In this document: positions 33,481 through 46,018 of the stretch, one piece after another
How positions within the stretch are numbered: the first letter of the stretch is position 1
Layout of the letters: every line of letters begins with the position of its first letter
Assembly: GCF_030272615.1 (NCBI RefSeq)
Contig: NC_081405.1
Span: 474,390,008 to 474,454,007, forward strand
Direction: 5' to 3'
DNA: 64,000 bases
Source: Cryptomeria japonica
Lineage: Eukaryota; Streptophyta; Pinopsida; Cupressales; Cupressaceae
Notes under the pieces: model-generated
Told to the model about the DNA's origin: nothing
What the model saw: only the letters and a program-made list of their open reading frames with translations
Databases searched by the model: none
Translations under genes and position numbers: made by a program

Positions 33481-35082
33481 AAAGTTGGTTTCACCATGGA
33501 TCTGGATAGAACTGCCTACATTGGGGAAGCAATCTCCTCTACTAATCCAGAAGATGTGGATAAAATTGTAAATGCCACTAAAAACATATTGGATTATCTT
33601 CCTATAGAGAAAGAACAATCAACATTGCTAGTAGAAGAAACTGAAGAAATCAACATTGGAAATACATCTGGCCAAATCTTTAAATCCTATAGAAAAGGAG
33701 AAATTCATTCAATTCTTCATGAAGCGATCGATAAATTTTGCATGGTCATATGTCGATATGCCAGGCTTGGATCCCGAGTTGGTCTTGCATCATTTACCAT
33801 TGCTACTAGGAGAAAAACCATACAAGCAGAAACTAAGGAAGATGCACCCTCAAATAGCCCTATTAGTCAAAGTAGAGTTGCAGAAATTGTTAGATGAAGA
33901 AAGACTATGCAGAATGGATTTTAAATTTAGTATCAGTGACTAAACCCATTGGGGGCATAAGAATTTGTACTAACTTCAAGGATCTAAACAAAGCCTGTCC
34001 AAGGGATAATTTTCCACTTCCTAACATAGATATGATCGTGGATCTAACAGCTGGAAATGAAATATTATCACTCATGGATGGTTTTCCTAGTTATAATCAA
34101 ATCAGGATTGCACCAGAAGACCAACATAAAACAACTTTCACTTGTCCTTGGGGAACATACTGTTGGAATGTAATATCATTCAACCTCAAGAACATTGGCG
34201 CTACTTATCAGAGGGCAATGACCACCCTGTTTCATGACATGACACATAACATCAAGGAAGATTATGTAGATGACTTGTTGGCCAAATCAAAAACCAGGGA
34301 TGATCATCCTGATGTCTTGGCCAAAATATTTGACAGGCTTGAGAAATACAATGTCTGACTCGATCCAAAAAAGTGTGTATTCAGAGTAACATCTTGTAAA
34401 CTCTTAGGGTTTATTGTATCAAACAAAGGCATTGAAATATATCATGAAAAGGTGAAAGCTATATTGAAAATGCCATCACCCTCTACACTTAATCAATTGA
34501 GAATTTTGCAAGGGAGACTACAATCTATAAGGTGCTTCATTGCACAATTGGTAGACAAGTGCCAACCATTTCAACACCTTCTAAAGAAAGGTGCAACTTT
34601 CAAATGGATAAAAGAATGTCAAGAGGCATTTCAAGCATTAAAAGAATATCTTTTTGTCAACACCAGTCTTGGTTCCGCCAATACATGGGAAACCATTACT
34701 ATTATACATATTTGCAATGAATTCCTTGTTAGGTGCACTCCTAGCACAACATGATGATCAGAGTAAAGAAATATCCATCTACTAAATCAATAGAACACTC
34801 ATAGGATATGAACTCAACTATACACCTATCGAACGAGCATGTCTAGAAGTGATCTTCGCCTCCTAGAAGCTTAAACACTACATGTTGAGCCATAAAGTCC
34901 ATCTCATTACACATTTTGATCCTCTTAAATACTTGTTGAACAGAGCAAAATTATCTGGAAGACCAGCCAAATGGGTTATGATCCTAAGTGAGTTTTACAT
35001 AGAATATGTCGATAGAAAGGCCATCAAAGGGTAGATCATAGCAGATCAACTAGCAAAAGCACCTATAAAAGACAGTCATCCA
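33481..35082 (+). pseudogene. pol: Gypsy RT and first RNase H of element G
   Basis: The region before the palm shows AWSYVDMPGLDPELVLHHLP (33740-33800). The RT core at 33894-34358 includes GGIRICTNFKDLNKACPRDN, FPLPNIDMIVD, LSLMDGFPSYNQI and DYVDDLLAKS, with both catalytic Asp of YVDD kept. The connection and first RNase H follow (IYINRTLIGYELNYTPIERA-like, with stops near 34783 and 34864). The KACPRDNFPLP motif is diagnostic of the Athila/Tat branch. Confidence 0.88.
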
Positions 35083-35766
35083 TTGGTGGTAGACTTTCCT
35101 GATGAGTCATTATTTTCACTTTCAGAATCCCCAAGATGCAAATTGTATTTTGACGGATCATACACCAATTATGGAAAAGGAGTAGGAGTCCTTTTCATTA
35201 CTCCTCAAGGAGACTCCATTCCAAAATCATTCAAAATTAGTTTTCCATGTACCAACAATATAGTTGAATATGGCTTCCTAGTCATAGGACTTTGTACTAC
35301 ATTACAATGGAAGATAATGGAGTTACAAGTCTATGGAGACTCACAACTTATCATAAATAAGGTAAATGATGACTCTAATACAAAAGATGAAAAGATGACA
35401 CCTTACAAACAATTGGTGGAGGAATACAAGCAAAATTTCACCAATTTAACATTTGAGAAAATCCTCAAGATACACAATACAACAGTTGATGCTATGGCAA
35501 AAGTAGGATATCTCTTGGATACGCCGAACAATGGAATGTACTTTGAGTTCACAGTTAAACAACTCATGGTACCCACCTATGAAATTGCCTCTTTTGATTA
35601 TGTTTGTATGATAGTAGACCAAAATATATTTGGTACAAAGACATATATGCCTACTTACATGATCAATATGTGTCTCATGATCTCTCATGCAATCAAAGAA
35701 AGACACTTATACGTCAGGAATCAAGGCATGCAATCATTGTTGACACTCTATAAAGGAAAGGTTTAG
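35083..35766 (+). pseudogene. pol: Second, archaeal-type RNase H of element G
   Basis: It is open for 227 codons. LYFDGSYTNYGKGVGVLFIT holds the first catalytic Asp, followed by NNIVEYGFLVIGL (Glu) and VYGDSQLIINKVN (third Asp). A second RNase H after the usual one is the defining feature of Tat Gypsy elements. This is the longest intact part of pol. Confidence 0.9.
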
Positions 35767-36896
35767 ATGTTACTTTGCTTAGTTATCTCAGTTATGAGGA
35801 AGCAAAAACAACTCTAAAGGAAGTTCATGATAGGATCTACTATGCTTACTCTTTTGGTCCTGCACTAGGCAAAAAACTTCTAAGAACATGATACTATTGG
35901 CCAACAATGGACAAGGACACTTACAAGTATATCCAAAAATGCAGACAATGTTAGATACATGGTGATCTGATTCATGCACCTTCTCAAGACCTTCAACTAA
36001 TTACATCACCATGGCCATTCTCACAGTGGGCTGGATCTTGTGGGGAAGATAAACCCTACCTCCTCCAGCAAACACAAGTTCATACTCGCAGCTACTGAAA
36101 ACTTTACAAAATGGGTTGAGGCAATCCTTATGACTTACACAACATGCAAATAGATAGCTAAATTCATCTTTAACTATATCATCTATAGATATGGAGTCCC
36201 CATGTGCATTGTTACAGATAATGGGCAACCTTTCAAGAACCAAGAAGTGAGTAAACTTTGCGACCAGTTTCACATCCAACAACATTTTGCAACTGTTTAC
36301 TATCCCCAAAGCAATGGTCAAGCTAAGGCAACAAACAAAACGATATTAAAAATCTTAAAGAAAGTGGTCAATGAAGCAGGACAAGACTGGCATCTTCAAT
36401 TGAGTCTAGCACTCTAGTCTTATCGAACAGGTGTATGAATAGCTACTAGTGCTATACCATACTCTTTGGTATATGGTTCAGAAGCCATTTTTCCTATTGA
36501 GGTAGAATTTCCATCACAAAAGAGTCTCTCTGAAACACATCATATCAGAAGAAGACTACAAAGTCACTCATTTTCAAGAACTAGAACTATTGGACCAAAA
36601 ATGGAAAAGTGCTTTGAATCATTTACAAGGTTACCAAAACAGAATGAGATGGAGCTACAACAAAAGAGTAAGACCACATTTCTTTGAAGTGGTGGATATA
36701 GTCCTTAAGGAGAATCAAAGGAACCTAGCAGAACGTGAAAAATCAAGAAAGTTTGAGTCTAACTAGTTAGGTCCTTTTGTAATAACAAGAGTCATTGGAA
36801 ATGGCTCCTATAACTTAACAACAATGGAGGGAGATCCACTCCCTGATCCTGTGAACAAAATGCACCTTAAAAGATATTACATCTAAGGGTTGGGTT
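35767..36896 (+). pseudogene. pol: Gypsy integrase of element G
   Basis: It begins with the region before the zinc domain, then GKKLLRT-stop-YYWPTMDKDTYKYIQKCRQC, whose paired Cys are the end of the HHCC finger. The core keeps MCIVTDNGQPFKN (second Asp) and YYPQSNGQAKATN with Ala where Glu is expected. The first Asp region is scrambled by frameshifts near 36040-36080. The C-terminal part shows SLVYGSEAIFPIEVEFPS and ends KMHLKRYYI with a TAA at 36894. Confidence 0.84.
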
Positions 36897-39399
36897 AATT
36901 TAGTCTTTACTTTCTGCACTTGCATATCATATTTCTTTAAAGATTTTGATATAGTTTCTTAATTGCATCGCATTCACAATCTTCAAAGCATAAAGTCTAC
37001 TTGTGCATATAACCGCATCAATAAAACAAAGCGATTTATTTGAGTCATTTACCTATCTGCACTGAAAGGAGCGAAGATTGTCTCATTTCCTAGATACTAG
37101 TACATGAATTTTTTTAGGAGGTCTTAAGCCATTCATCTTCAACGTCACCTTGTGATTGAGCATTATCCATGGTTGGGTTGCAGTTTCACTATTGAATCTT
37201 GTTACCCAAAATCTATCAATTTATCTATTTCGCACATTAATCAAATACTCTAAGTCATTAAAAATACCTAGTTGGTCATGTGGCTAGTGAAAAATCCAGA
37301 ATTCTACTTTAGCATCGTTGTAATCATCATGCCCAAGTAGGTTTCATGACTTAAACATCAAGGAAAGAAAATAAAAGAAAAAGTTCTATGCCAAGATCCA
37401 TATCAAAAATATCAAGGCAAAAGAGCAAGGATATATAACTGAAATATCATGCATACAAGTGCAATAAAAGCTTGACTATGGGAACATGTGAGTAACTCCA
37501 TTAGGGCTATGGACTCTTGTTGGCAATGGAGAAATATTCAAGAGATTACAATGTATAACCTCATCGGGGCTATAGACATCTGACTAGCAATGAGGCTCTA
37601 TCCAGGATGCTTTTGAAGTCAAAATAACTCATGTAGCTAGTCACATAGGATTCCATGGGTTTTTAATGATTATAAGAGTCGAAATAAATTCAATGGCACA
37701 CACATGGGCAAAAGAAGATCAAAGTCTCAAGAGTTAGTGAGGAAGTTTTTCGTGTCTCTATTTATAAACCTTGGTTACATAGTGTGTTAAATTGGATGGT
37801 CCTATATCTTTTGAGAGTGGATTGAACTCCTATCTCTGAAATGTTTTGTACCTTTAATTCAATTAGTGCATTTAAAAATAAAAGATGCATACAATTATCC
37901 TTATTCAAATAGGATTTGCATCTTCATCTTGCATCCTTCATATAGCATAACTACATTTTAAAATCTCCTTTGTCCACAAATGCATTATGTCGATCGTCAT
38001 ATCATAACATGTTTTTCATACTAGGGGCATGGCTAAAAAAATCCTAAAAATCAGATAATGTTCTGAAAAAATCAAAAAAATCAAATAGAGTCCTAAAAAA
38101 TCGTAAAAATCAAATAAAGTCAAGAAAAAATCCTAAAAAGCATAAAAAGTCCTAAAAGGAAAATAAAGAAAAAAATCCAAAAAGCAGAAAATATCAAAAA
38201 CATTCAAATACAATCCTGAAAAAACGCTAAACATCAAAACTCTTTAAAACAAACTAAAAATCAAAAAACATCAAAAACTTGCAATAAAATCTCGCAAGAA
38301 TCAAACACCCTAGTAGATATCCAGCAAACACTTCGCATGAAGTTCGCAAAGGATAAAACTATCTTGTCAAATCTGCAACCAAATTGATCAAACTGTCTTA
38401 TCAATCAAATCAACTATCCATATCAAGTGATCATGGTCTTGTCTTAAACAGATATGTATACACTTGAAACCAGACAAGTCAGTCTTAAATGGGGTCCACA
38501 CTTTTTGAGATCAGACATTACCAACCATCACATCAAACAATCAAAGTAAAGGCACAGATCAGTATGACAATTGAATTTTGTCCTAGTTGGTCTTTATCTT
38601 TTATTAATTCGCGATAGGTCGTGTTTCTATCCTACTCAAGGATGTCCAAAAGTGACTAGAGGAGCTATGATGGGCATGATCCTTTTCTTTGTTTGTTGTT
38701 TGCGGTGTGAACCAATGAATTTCTGGGGTAATGGTGTTATGGGTGTTTGTGATAAGTGTGTTTAATGTCTGAACACCACACATACCTTGACTCCTAGCAT
38801 TATTCCCAGAATGGAGGGTTCACTCCTTGTCTGCTACGTGTTTGTTCTTTGCAATGAGATATCTTTACATCTTGGTTCCTTATACCTTGATGTACACGGC
38901 TTCATTGTTACATAATAAGGCTCAGTGATGAATATATATTGCATTATGAATAAAGGCACAAAATTTTGTGTATCAATTATCACCCTTATCATGTTGATTG
39001 TATCAATCAAGATCATTCTTTTATCACGTATCTTTTTGTGGATCGTCCTAATCATTCTTTCAAATCATTCCATCATTTAACATTGTCTCTCTCATCATGT
39101 CTTAATAAATTCATCTTACTAACAGTTTTTCTTTGTTACTTGAGTCCAATGACAAACCAAAGAAATTCAGGCATATTTTAAAGAAAAAAGATTCATTCAT
39201 TCATTTAGTTCATATGCATTATTCATTTAGGTGATTGCATTCAAATCATTTAGATTCGTGACCACTACACTCATTACCTTTACATATCAATTTCATTAGC
39301 AACATTATAACAAAGATTCAGTAATCCATAGTTCAATTAATTTGCATTAGATCATTTTAGTTCATCATCATGTAAATTCATTGCATTCTATCATCTACA
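36897..39399 (+). other. Long untranslated stretch of element G after pol
   Basis: No coding region is visible over 2.5 kb. Between about 38030 and 38320 the sequence is very A-rich, with many degenerate copies of AAAATC and TCCTAAAAA. Long non-coding segments with A-rich runs between pol and the 3' LTR are usual in Tat/Ogre elements. Confidence 0.5.
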
Positions 39400-39635
39400 C
39401 ATAGAACTACATCATATAATCACATATAATCATGCATCACACATAGAGCATAAGTAAAATCATACAAAATGCATTGCCAAATCGCATAGAACTACATCAT
39501 ATAATCACATATAATCATGCATCACACATAGAGCATAAGTAAAATAATACAGAATGCATTTCCAAATCATATAGACTGCATCATAAAGCATAAATAGAAC
39601 CATGCATCACAAATAGGACACAAATAATATAATAG
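39400..39635. repeat. 85-bp tandem repeat, two and a half copies
   Basis: CATAGAACTACATCATATAA starts at 39400 and again at 39485, so the period is 85 bp. The two copies differ at a handful of bases. A third, degraded partial copy starts near 39570. It sits just past the 3' end of the antisense PMD gene. Confidence 0.85.
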
Positions 39636-39764
39636 CCGCCAAAACTGCATGTCATATATATCTCAAAAATGATAACGTGTCAGAATACAATCATACAAAA
39701 TAACCAATGGCTCAAATAACATCATCAATAAGTGTCAACTGACACTATAGGTGGATCCTATCCA

Positions 39765-41998
39765 CTAGACCCTTCCCCAAGATGTCCCAATGATGCCCGA
39801 GGTGGACCCATTACGCCCACACTACTAGTACCTCAAGAAGTAGATCTGCTAGATCTCTTGTCAGACATATAAGCGCTATAACTTGATACTCTCCAACCCT
39901 TAGGGACAACTCTCTCATACTATTGATGCCAATACATATGCTCCTAAGATAAATGAATGAGGCGATCATCATGTGTCAGCATACTAGTATTTGATGCCCT
40001 ATACTGATCATAGGCATCATGTGTCGACTAAGCTCTCCTCACTGCATCATCTCGCTCTCTATAGAGGCGATCCCTCTTGGCAATAACACAGTCTCTCTTA
40101 GCAACAATATGATCCCTCTCTATGGCTAATGTTGCATAACCCCTCTGATAAGCATCGCGATCACTCCTACGCCTATGTCGATCTGTGGCTAGCACATCCT
40201 CCAAACTCTTGTTTCATGCTCTCAAAACCTATGGATCATCATCATCTCCACCTTGATCCTGATTACCATCCCCTCTGCAGCAAGAGAATTATCTAGCTCG
40301 GTCATATCAATGCCATGTGCATCATCATCACCATCATCTAACCCACTGTTGGATGATCTTGAAGTAGAATCATCACTCCCCTCCTCATCTCCACTGCTAG
40401 ACTCGGTGTCTCCACCAATGTCTACCACCTCTCCCTCCTCCTCATTTCCCTCATCCTCCTCCTTCTCATCTCTCTCCTCCTCCTCATCTATCATAGCGAT
40501 AGCCACAACCCATCCTCCTCCATATTGTCCTCCTCCTCTCCCTCTCCCTCCCCACAGCCTCTGGTGTTGATTCTACTAAGGTGATATCAGAATTGTCAGA
40601 TCTATCAAAGGCATAGACCTGCGTTGTACCCACTAAGCATCATACTGAGGAGTGGAACCTGGATCTGGTACTCCAGCTTCCCAACCCCACTAAAACCCAT
40701 GAAGAGAATCAAACTCACCAGCAGCAACATGAGGCTAAATAGAAGCCCCCAATCACCAACCTCCTGACTGACCCAAGCAAAGTATGATGTCACGTCTAGT
40801 ATGCCATGTACCTCTCCAAACTACCAAAGTACACGACCTGGAAGATGAATCTTGTTATGATCCACGTAGCTACCAATCAAGTACCTCTACTTCCTACAAT
40901 ATGGGAAATGTTGGGCATCATCTGCCCAACTAGGGCAACCAAGATACGATCTCCAAGTGAAATATTGTAAGGTATCCAGTTGATGCTGCTAGTATAGGGT
41001 GTTCCCTGAACCCCCATGTCTAATCCCTGGTGTTACATGATCACTCTACCCCAACGAACTGGGAATCCATGAGTCCTCCTATCTGGAATCAAAGGACCTG
41101 CTACTATATTGCATAATACGATGGTCAAATCATCATAATCCATCACCTCCCAAAGGATCTCATAAAGACCCCTAATCTGAAGCTCCTCCTAAGTACACTC
41201 ATGAAGCTCACACATCCCCGCTATACCTACTTGATGAAAATATATAGCTCTAGCACCATGAATAGGAATGTGCAAGATATGCCAGACATCCTCTAAAGTG
41301 ATGGAAGCCTCTCCAATGGGTAAGTGAAATGAACAAGTCTTTGAATGTCAATGCTCAACCAAAGTTATGATCATGGCCCTATTGGTTGTAACCTCAGGAA
41401 AGTGTAATACATGGTACAATCCCACATGCCTAATCAAAGCAACGTCCTTAGCACTCAACTCAGATATGAGATAGAGATCATCAGGTCTCATCTGTCGACA
41501 TACCAATACAGGGAATTTCTCCTACAAGTGAAAAACAAGAAAAACTCAGACAAAATATTCGCATGACAAAATGCAATATATACATGTTAAAAATTTAACA
41601 TTATCAATGAATGCGAATTTTTTACATCAAATGTGAATCATTTAGATCAAATGCAAATCATTTACAACGATTGCGAATTATTTATCTCAATTGTGCATCA
41701 GTGAACTCAAATGTGAATCAGTTGTATCGATTGCGCATCACTTATATCAATTGTGAACAACATAATTGAATGCATAACATTAAGATCAAATGTGAATTAA
41801 TAAGAGTGAATGCGCACAAATTGAAGGGAGAATGCGAATTAGTTAAAAAATTATCTTTGACAAAATTTGGAAAATTGAACAAAAACAGGCAAAAATGAGC
41901 AAAATTTTAGAAATACGTACCATGCCTCTAGTGTCGGGTGGTCTCTAGTATGATCGAACTCGATCCGACAAATGCAATCGTGCTCTATGACTAGCCAT
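39765..41998 (-). pseudogene. Antisense plant mobile domain (PMD) gene inside element G
   Basis: Minus strand. ATG at 41998 opens MASHRARLHLSDRVRSY in a 78-bp exon ending at 41921. It is followed by GT (41920) and an intron to an AG acceptor (41522), with phase kept at codon 27. Exon 2 reads ELSAKDVALIRHVGLYHVLH, then FHLPIGEASITLEDVWHIL at about 41329, and INWIPYNISLGDRILVALVG. This is the pattern of the PMD family (MAIN/MAIL1-like, PP7 long-form). The C-terminal part is acidic and Ser-rich (40222-40506), with an Arg/Asp-rich helix (AKRDRLYRERDDAVRR) near 40040-40080. Stops at 41348 and about five other sites show it is dead. The position between pol and 3' LTR, antisense, fits the extra ORFs of Tat elements. 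Confidence 0.85.
41522..41920 (-). other. Intron of the antisense PMD gene, with a 20-bp minisatellite
   Basis: Donor GTACGT and acceptor TTGTAG flank a 399-bp intron joining two in-phase exons. From 41590 to 41830 it contains about nine degenerate 20-bp units of the form ATCAAATGTGAATCATTTAG. The unit core TGYGAATCA alternates between TGTGAA and TGCGAA forms. Confidence 0.65.
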
Positions 41999-42336
41999 TA
42001 TGCTTGAAAGGCGCAAGAAAGCTCAAATGTCAAGAAGAACTCAATGAACTCAAAAGAATACAAATGAGCAAAGGAAAATCAAAATTTCCTATTGACTCTG
42101 ACGACTATGGTCCCCCTAAACTTCAACGCACTTGTAGGGTAGACAAACAGACTTGAAATCGTATGAAACTTGACACGATTGCTCACTAGCATTGTATCGG
42201 TAAAATGTTCTCAATTCCATAATTTTTCAACCATTTTTTCCGAGGGGGCATATTTACACCCTAAAATGTCACCAGGGCATATTGGGGTAAAAAAAAATTG
42301 TTTTCTTTGAAACATAATTGTTTCGACACTGTATCA

Positions 42337-42348
42337 AAGAGGGGCGAA
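42337..42348 (+). other. Polypurine tract of element G
   Basis: AAAGAGGGGCGA directly precedes the 3' LTR start at 42349. It is the expected plus-strand primer. Confidence 0.82.
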
Positions 42349-43372
42349 TGTAGACACCTAAAAATGTCTCATTAAGCGCACACTAATTATTCATCTTATT
42401 AATTAAAGTAATTATTTAATTATTTTAATTTTATTTTTCTAAACTGACTCAATCATCACCTATCACCTATCACATTACTAATTATTCAATTTCAACTTCT
42501 TAATCAATTCATCATTTAACCCTATTTCAAATATTAATTAAATATTAATTATTTAATTAATTACGTTCTATTCCCTTAATTAAATAATCTTTATTATTTA
42601 ATTAATTTCATTTCTAGTGATTAAATAATTTCATTTAAATTATTTAATTAATTCATTCATTCTCCCATATTCACATTTAACCAAATTCTAATTTCATCCA
42701 TTTCAGTAAATTTCATGTGCATTTCAACATTCAAAAATCAGAATTCAAATCCAAATAAACATGAAATTGAATTTCAACTCAAAATCCTACACTGCATGTT
42801 GAAAATCATGACTGAATGATCAAATCAGATAACTAATTAGTTAACTCAGTTAACTCTCCAATCTCCCCTTTTCACTCCCAATCACCTTTTCTGACTAATC
42901 AATCTAATTAGTCTTCTCCTCAATCAGTTGAGTTATCTATCCAATCAATTGAGTTATCTCTTCAATCAATCCACTTAACAGATCAATCAAAATAAGTTGA
43001 TTGATCAATCAAATTAGTCTAACTATCAATCGGCACTCCAGTTCAATATCTCACCCAATCTATCTCAAAAATCTATAAATTCAACCTCTTTCCTTCATTT
43101 CAACTAAATCATGAACTTCAAAATCTTTGTGCCACTTGCCGGTTTATCAGTGCGATATATGAAAGCCACTATACCATAGAGATGAGAAGAACAATGGAAA
43201 CTACGATGCAATTGAGGGGGTTTTCTAACTATTTAATTGTTTAATTTCTTCATTTATGTATTCATTTAATTGCTTTATGTTTAGAATTAGCTTAATTAGT
43301 TAAGGGATTTTGTGATTGTTCCTTATTTCCTAATTAGCTATAGTTTCCGATATAATTTTACGCATGAAAATA
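42349..43372 (+). repeat. 3' LTR of Gypsy element G
   Basis: It matches 961-2293 without the SINE. TATA-like CTATAAAT lies at 43073-43080. The end reads GCATGAAAATA where the 5' copy reads GCATGAAAACA, followed by AAAAA. Confidence 0.9.
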
Positions 43373-43596
43373 AAAAATTAATAGAAAAAAGAAAAATTAG
43401 AATAAATTAAAAAACAAGATAGAATATCCTAATAAAAAAAGATACAATTAAAAGATATTCTTATCATGTAGTAAATAAAGATAGATTTTTATTTCAAAAT
43501 ATAGGTATTCTATAATAATTAAAAATTAAAATAAAATATCTTAATAAAAGAAATAATATAAAAAATATTGGAGAACATAATAATAAAAGATATTTT

Positions 43597-44357
43597 TTAT
43601 TGGAATATTTGGTGGGAAAGAAATAAGAGAATCTTTAGAAAGGAACGTAATGATATTAATGAGGTTCTCATTAAGATTGAATCTTCAATCTCAGAAGTAG
43701 TTAAGGCTCATGTTTCAAAACATAAGAAATTGAATTCAGCTTTCACCGCATGGGATAGTGCTCTATTGTTTGAATGGAAAGATATATCCCTCTCATTCAA
43801 AGGTAATTTAATGCTCAATATATGCAAACCCATTAACAATAAAAAAGATAAGATGGAAAGCTCTAGACTTGGGTTTCTGCAAGCTAAATTTTGATGGTGC
43901 ATCAAAGGGAAACCCATGGATTTCAGGAGTAGGGTATATTATTAGAGATCATCAGTGATCAATTATTAAAGGTGGCATGGCAATGATAATTGATGGAACT
44001 AACAATGTGGCGAAAACCCAAGCCCTTCTTTATGGTGTCAAGTTGGCAATAAATCTTAATTTGAAAAATTTAAATATAGAAGGGGACTCTATGAATACAT
44101 TACTAGCCTTGACAAACTCAGTAGATGCAAATTGGAAGATTGGTTATATACTACAGGAGATCTAATCCCTATTGGTACAAGTTGATGAGTATTCAATTTC
44201 TTATTGCTATAGGGAAGCAAATTGTGCTGCATATTTTTTGGTGAATCAAGGCTGCATTTTATCTCAAGGAGAAAGGATTTATTCACAAAATGATTTATCT
44301 CATGTTCCAGGACTAGAGTCGTTAATTAAAATGGAGGTAGAATTCTCCCAAGGGTGA
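43597..44357 (+). pseudogene. LINE ORF2 C-terminal end with RNase H domain
   Basis: The IWWERNKRIF segment is the typical end of the RT-associated zinc region of plant L1 elements. After a frameshift near 43860, KLNFDGASKGNPWISGVGYI starts an RNase H domain with its first Asp, then a stop near 43957. KTQALLYGVKLAI carries Gln where the catalytic Glu is expected, NIEGDSMNTLLAL keeps the Asp, and a stop follows at 44163. The tail SISYCYREANCAAYFLVNQG matches the conserved RNase H end (REANxxADxLA) with changes. Confidence 0.85.
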
Positions 44358-46018
44358 TGATACTTTAAGTGATTGTCCGAACTAATGGTTGCTTATTTTT
44401 TGTGGAGACTTAATAGCTTTTTGGTGTCCATTTATTTTATTGTACCTCATTGCTGACTCATCTCTGCTCTCACACTTGGATGTTGCAGATTTACTCTCAG
44501 TCATTTTTTCACATGTGTTACAACCCCTTAGAAAGAGTCATTTTTTCTTATATATATCCTTGTAATCATTATTCTTTGTGTTGAGGCTTGGCTCCTTTCT
44601 CTAATACATGCTTTCTCGCACTAATAGTTCTTTGCTTTGAGGCTTGGCGACTACCTTTATGAGGTTTGCTTCATTACATGGTGGCATATTATATTTTTCC
44701 ATCGAAGGTACTTCTCACACGAGCTTCTTTGCCTAATATGTGTTATTTCCAACTTTCCCTTGCTTGTGCTTACGTATCTCATTCTCAGATACAAATTTGG
44801 ACACTTGGTGTCCCCCGTACTTTTCTTTGGGTTTGACTCATCAGAGCCTCATTAAGTTTGCCAAATTTATTCGGCTTCCATATCCTTCGCATGTGTTGCC
44901 TCAAGATAAATTTTCCTGCCATTAGGTACGTTGTCAATATGTTGAGTTCTCTTCTTGTTCTCTTGGTTCTCCTTTTCGTCCCATCATGGAACTTAGGATT
45001 ATTTTATAGGGAAATTTCATAGTTCTTTGGTTGCAGGGAATAATCAACCCTTCTTAATGTTCATGGCTTTTGTTGTTCCCTGTGATAAGATTGCAAATGC
45101 ATTGTGCAATTGGCAAATTATAACATATTTCTGGGTGATCAGTGGTTGGGGGGATTTCTCAAAAAAATTATGGTGCTTGAAGACTCTGTTCCCAGGTTGA
45201 TCTTGCTTTCCTTCAATAAATGGCCTTAAGTATGACTCTCCTATGTCATTCTATTCTTGGATTCATCAGTATGTTGCTTATATTGGAGAGCCCTTGGTCT
45301 CCCTTGCACTCTCTAAATTTGGTGCGTTGTGGGAGCTTTTTAGTCATGCTCTGGTGACCCACATGGGTTTCCCACTTCATTTCCTCTGCTAGCAGACGTT
45401 GCCTCTTCAAATGAATCTACTATGGCTATGTAATGCTCCTCATTGATGTCGGTTTTTTGTATCAAAATATGGCTCACTTTTTGTAAATTATGCTCCGGAT
45501 TGGTTGATTTTGTTGCCTTGCTAATTTGTTTTGATTCGCATGTTGAAAATGGGTTGCGGCTCAGTATTCTTCTTGAAGGTTTGTTCACTTGGACTCTTTC
45601 TTCCTACCACAATTTTTTTTGCGTTTGGATGCGCTCTTAGTATCCTAGATGCCTCAACACTAACCCTGCAAGTCGCCTTCATTATTTTTAGTTGGCTTGA
45701 AGTTTTCATGGTTTTCGAATTTGATATTTCCCTATGCTCTCATATCTAAAGCTATTGTTGTTATGTCCTCGAATATCAAGTGTGTAATTTTGGATTGTTG
45801 TGGGTCTAGTTTGTCATGTGTTGGATGGGTTTATGGCAGAGAGGAAATTGTAATAGTTTCTTTTACTTTATTCCCTTATGTGGGATGGGGTATCTTTTTC
45901 CTGAGGGTATCTTCTTTCCCCTCATTAGTTTAACTTTCACCTCTATATATTGTACAAATTCTATTTTATTATTATTAATATATTATAGGCTTCAGCCCTT
46001 TTCCTGTAAAAAAATTAC
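44358..46018 (+). other. 3' untranslated region of the LINE
   Basis: T-rich, without convincing coding content. Short phrases such as GAGGCTTGGC recur (44583 and 44639). The open frames of 60-80 codons here show no family features. Confidence 0.55.

Larger units (their letters stand above)
961..43372 (+). mobile_element. Ty3/Gypsy element G, Tat/Ogre type, with nested insertions
   Basis: LTRs starting TGTAGACACC lie at 961 and 42349 and are flanked by AAAAA at 956-960 and 43373-43377. A PBS-like site follows the left LTR and a purine tract (42337-42348) precedes the right one. Between them, on the plus strand, come gag, aspartic protease, RT, RNase H, a second archaeal-type RNase H and integrase. 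An antisense plant-mobile-domain gene follows. The dual RNase H, the KACPRDNFPLP RT motif and the large size mark the Tat lineage. Removing the nested elements leaves about 18 kb, within the range of Ogre-like elements. Coding parts carry many stops, so it is a fossil. Confidence 0.9.

Noticed and set aside
39400-39635. Possible CRISPR-like repeat structure
   Set aside because: The 85-bp units are directly adjacent with no spacers, and this is plant DNA. It is a simple tandem repeat.
40253-40570. Plus-strand Ser/Pro-rich open frame of 105 codons
   Set aside because: It is the complement of the acidic tail of the antisense PMD gene, whose minus-strand reading explains the sequence.
43568-43596. 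Apparent N-terminus of a 108-codon ORF before the LINE
   Set aside because: The frame begins at TTG in AT-rich flank and crosses the LINE target-site duplication, so the start is accidental.
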